Of a DNA stretch of 64,000 nucleotides, positions 63,237-64,000 are shown piece by piece. The stretch is from SZAS-103 sp038316385 (GTDB lineage Bacteria > Pseudomonadota > Gammaproteobacteria > Xanthomonadales > Xanthomonadaceae). Both the position numbers and the translations under genes were made by a program. Location of the stretch: contig JBBQAN010000014.1 of the NCBI GenBank assembly GCA_038316385.1, forward strand, positions 1 to 64,000. The letters run 5' to 3'. The notes beneath the pieces are model-generated. The model was not told the DNA's origin and made no database searches. It worked only from the letters and a program-made list of their open reading frames with translations. Each line of letters opens with the position of its first letter. Position 1 is the stretch's first letter.

Positions 63237-64000
63237 GTGAACCAACTGCCACTACCGTTCGGCCCGCCCGTTCTGCGTGCGCAGATCCGCACGACTCCCG
63301 AGGATTTTTTTGTCGAAGAATTGCCGGCGTTCGACGCCAGCGGCGAAGGTGAGCATCTGTTGTTGACGATAGAGAAGCGTGGGATGAACACCGCGTTCGC
63401 TGCCCAGCGCATCGCCGCGTGGGCCGGTGTGCCGGAAAGCGCGATCGGCTACGCGGGCATGAAGGATCGCCATGCGCTGACGCGGCAGCGTTTCAGCGTG
63501 CACCTGCCGGGACGTGAAGCTCCGGATATCGCAACCCTGGGTACGGATGACCCCGGATCGGATACTGTGCAGAGTCTGCGCGTGATTGCCGCGAATCGTC
63601 ACGCGCGCAAATTGCAGCGTGGCGCGCTAAGGGGAAACAATTTCGCACTGACGTTGCGCGACGTGGCCGGCGATCACGCTGCGATCGAACAACGGCTAGC
63701 CGATGTAGAAAAACACGGCTTTCCGAATTTTTTCGGCGAACAGCGCTTCGGCCACGGTGGCGGCAATCTCGAGGCTGCGCAGCGGATGTTTGCAGGCCAA
63801 CGCGTCCGTCGCGACAAGCGCAGCCTGTTGCTGTCGGCGGCACGCTCGGAGTTGTTCAATGTGGTGTTGGCCGCGCGTGTTGCCGACGGCAGTTGGTGCT
63901 GCGGATTACCGGGTGAGCTGTGGATGCTCGCCGGCAGCCGCAGCGTGTTCGGTCCGGAGCCCGATCCCACCGTATTGACCGATCGCCTCGCTGCGCATGA
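63237..64000 (+). CDS. truD: tRNA pseudouridine(13) synthase TruD (3' end beyond window)
   Basis: A GTG at 63237 opens a frame of about 254 codons to the window edge. Signatures are TTPEDFFVEELPAF, GYAGMKDRHALTRQRFSVHLP with the catalytic Asp of MKDR, LRGNNFALTLRD and GFPNFFGEQRFGHGGGNL. It makes pseudouridine 13 in tRNA-Glu. It starts 11 bases after ispF. The C-terminal part of the enzyme is missing because the window ends. Confidence 0.95.
   Translation, partial: MNQLPLPFGPPVLRAQIRTTPEDFFVEELPAFDASGEGEHLLLTIEKRGMNTAFAAQRIAAWAGVPESAIGYAGMKDRHALTRQRFSVHLPGREAPDIATLGTDDPGSDTVQSLRVIAANRHARKLQRGALRGNNFALTLRDVAGDHAAIEQRLADVEKHGFPNFFGEQRFGHGGGNLEAAQRMFAGQRVRRDKRSLLLSAARSELFNVVLAARVADGSWCCGLPGELWMLAGSRSVFGPEPDPTVLTDRLAAH

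Overview
The window reads as one contiguous piece of a gammaproteobacterial chromosome, most likely from the Xanthomonadales/Lysobacterales and perhaps Rhodanobacteraceae-like. Three things point there: high GC, the gene order kdsA-(insert)-eno-ftsB-ispD-ispF-truD, and a chromosomal integron whose attC sites resemble those of xanthomonads. This placement rests on recognition of gene order and protein families, not on a search. No rRNA, tRNA or CRISPR array was seen.

Layout. (1) 1-3343: the attI-proximal end of a chromosomal integron, with five complete gene cassettes on the minus strand and a full-length intI on the plus strand. A 92-bp tandem repeat that begins inside the 3' end of intI follows to about 3520. 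(2) 3563-10416: a secreted DUF885 peptidase-like protein, a large Lhr-type helicase and a SpoIIAA-like protein. (3) 10519-13832: a minus-strand zinc-uptake-type operon (outer-membrane porin, periplasmic binding protein, permease) behind a Zur-like box, with no ATPase gene nearby. (4) 14118-20415: a Cu/Ag efflux operon (small exported protein, CusC-, CusB- and CusA-like), then a convergent YkgJ/GIY-YIG/CDF zinc-exporter group. (5) 22144-32899: a mixed set comprising GFA protein, SDR, VIT1 transporter, secreted cyclophilin, methyltransferase, multicopper oxidase, quinone oxidoreductase and an ABC exporter. (6) 33192-38281: a lasso-peptide-type RiPP cluster. (7) 38412-42500: a full rhlE, a truncated rhlE duplicate and two toxin-antitoxin modules between them. 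(8) 42939-56161: a paired M16 peptidase operon, NlpC/P60 lipoprotein, SlyD, FAD dehydrogenase, glutathione reductase, N-formylglutamate hydrolase, MFS exporter, CDP-alcohol transferase, methyltransferase and parE. (9) 56372-64000: a small secreted protein and then pyrG, kdsA, an unknown gene, eno, ftsB, ispD, ispF and a truncated truD.

The most striking system is the lasso-type cluster. It has a 44-residue precursor with a W-x2-P-x-L-x7-T leader and a Lys-rich core ending in Ser, a PqqD-like leader-binding protein, a transglutaminase-like B2 protease, an ATP-grasp enzyme, an asparagine-synthetase-like cyclase and an HPr-kinase-like enzyme. The layout recalls paeninodin-type clusters that phosphorylate the C-terminal Ser, but the ATP-grasp enzyme is an unexpected extra. 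Other notable signals are an enolase with about 30 extra residues encoded by three consecutive perfect hairpins, the rhlE 3'-end duplication interleaved with toxin-antitoxin modules and a duplicated terminator, attC-encoded C-terminal peptides on cassette proteins, and the palindromic repeats at the end of intI.
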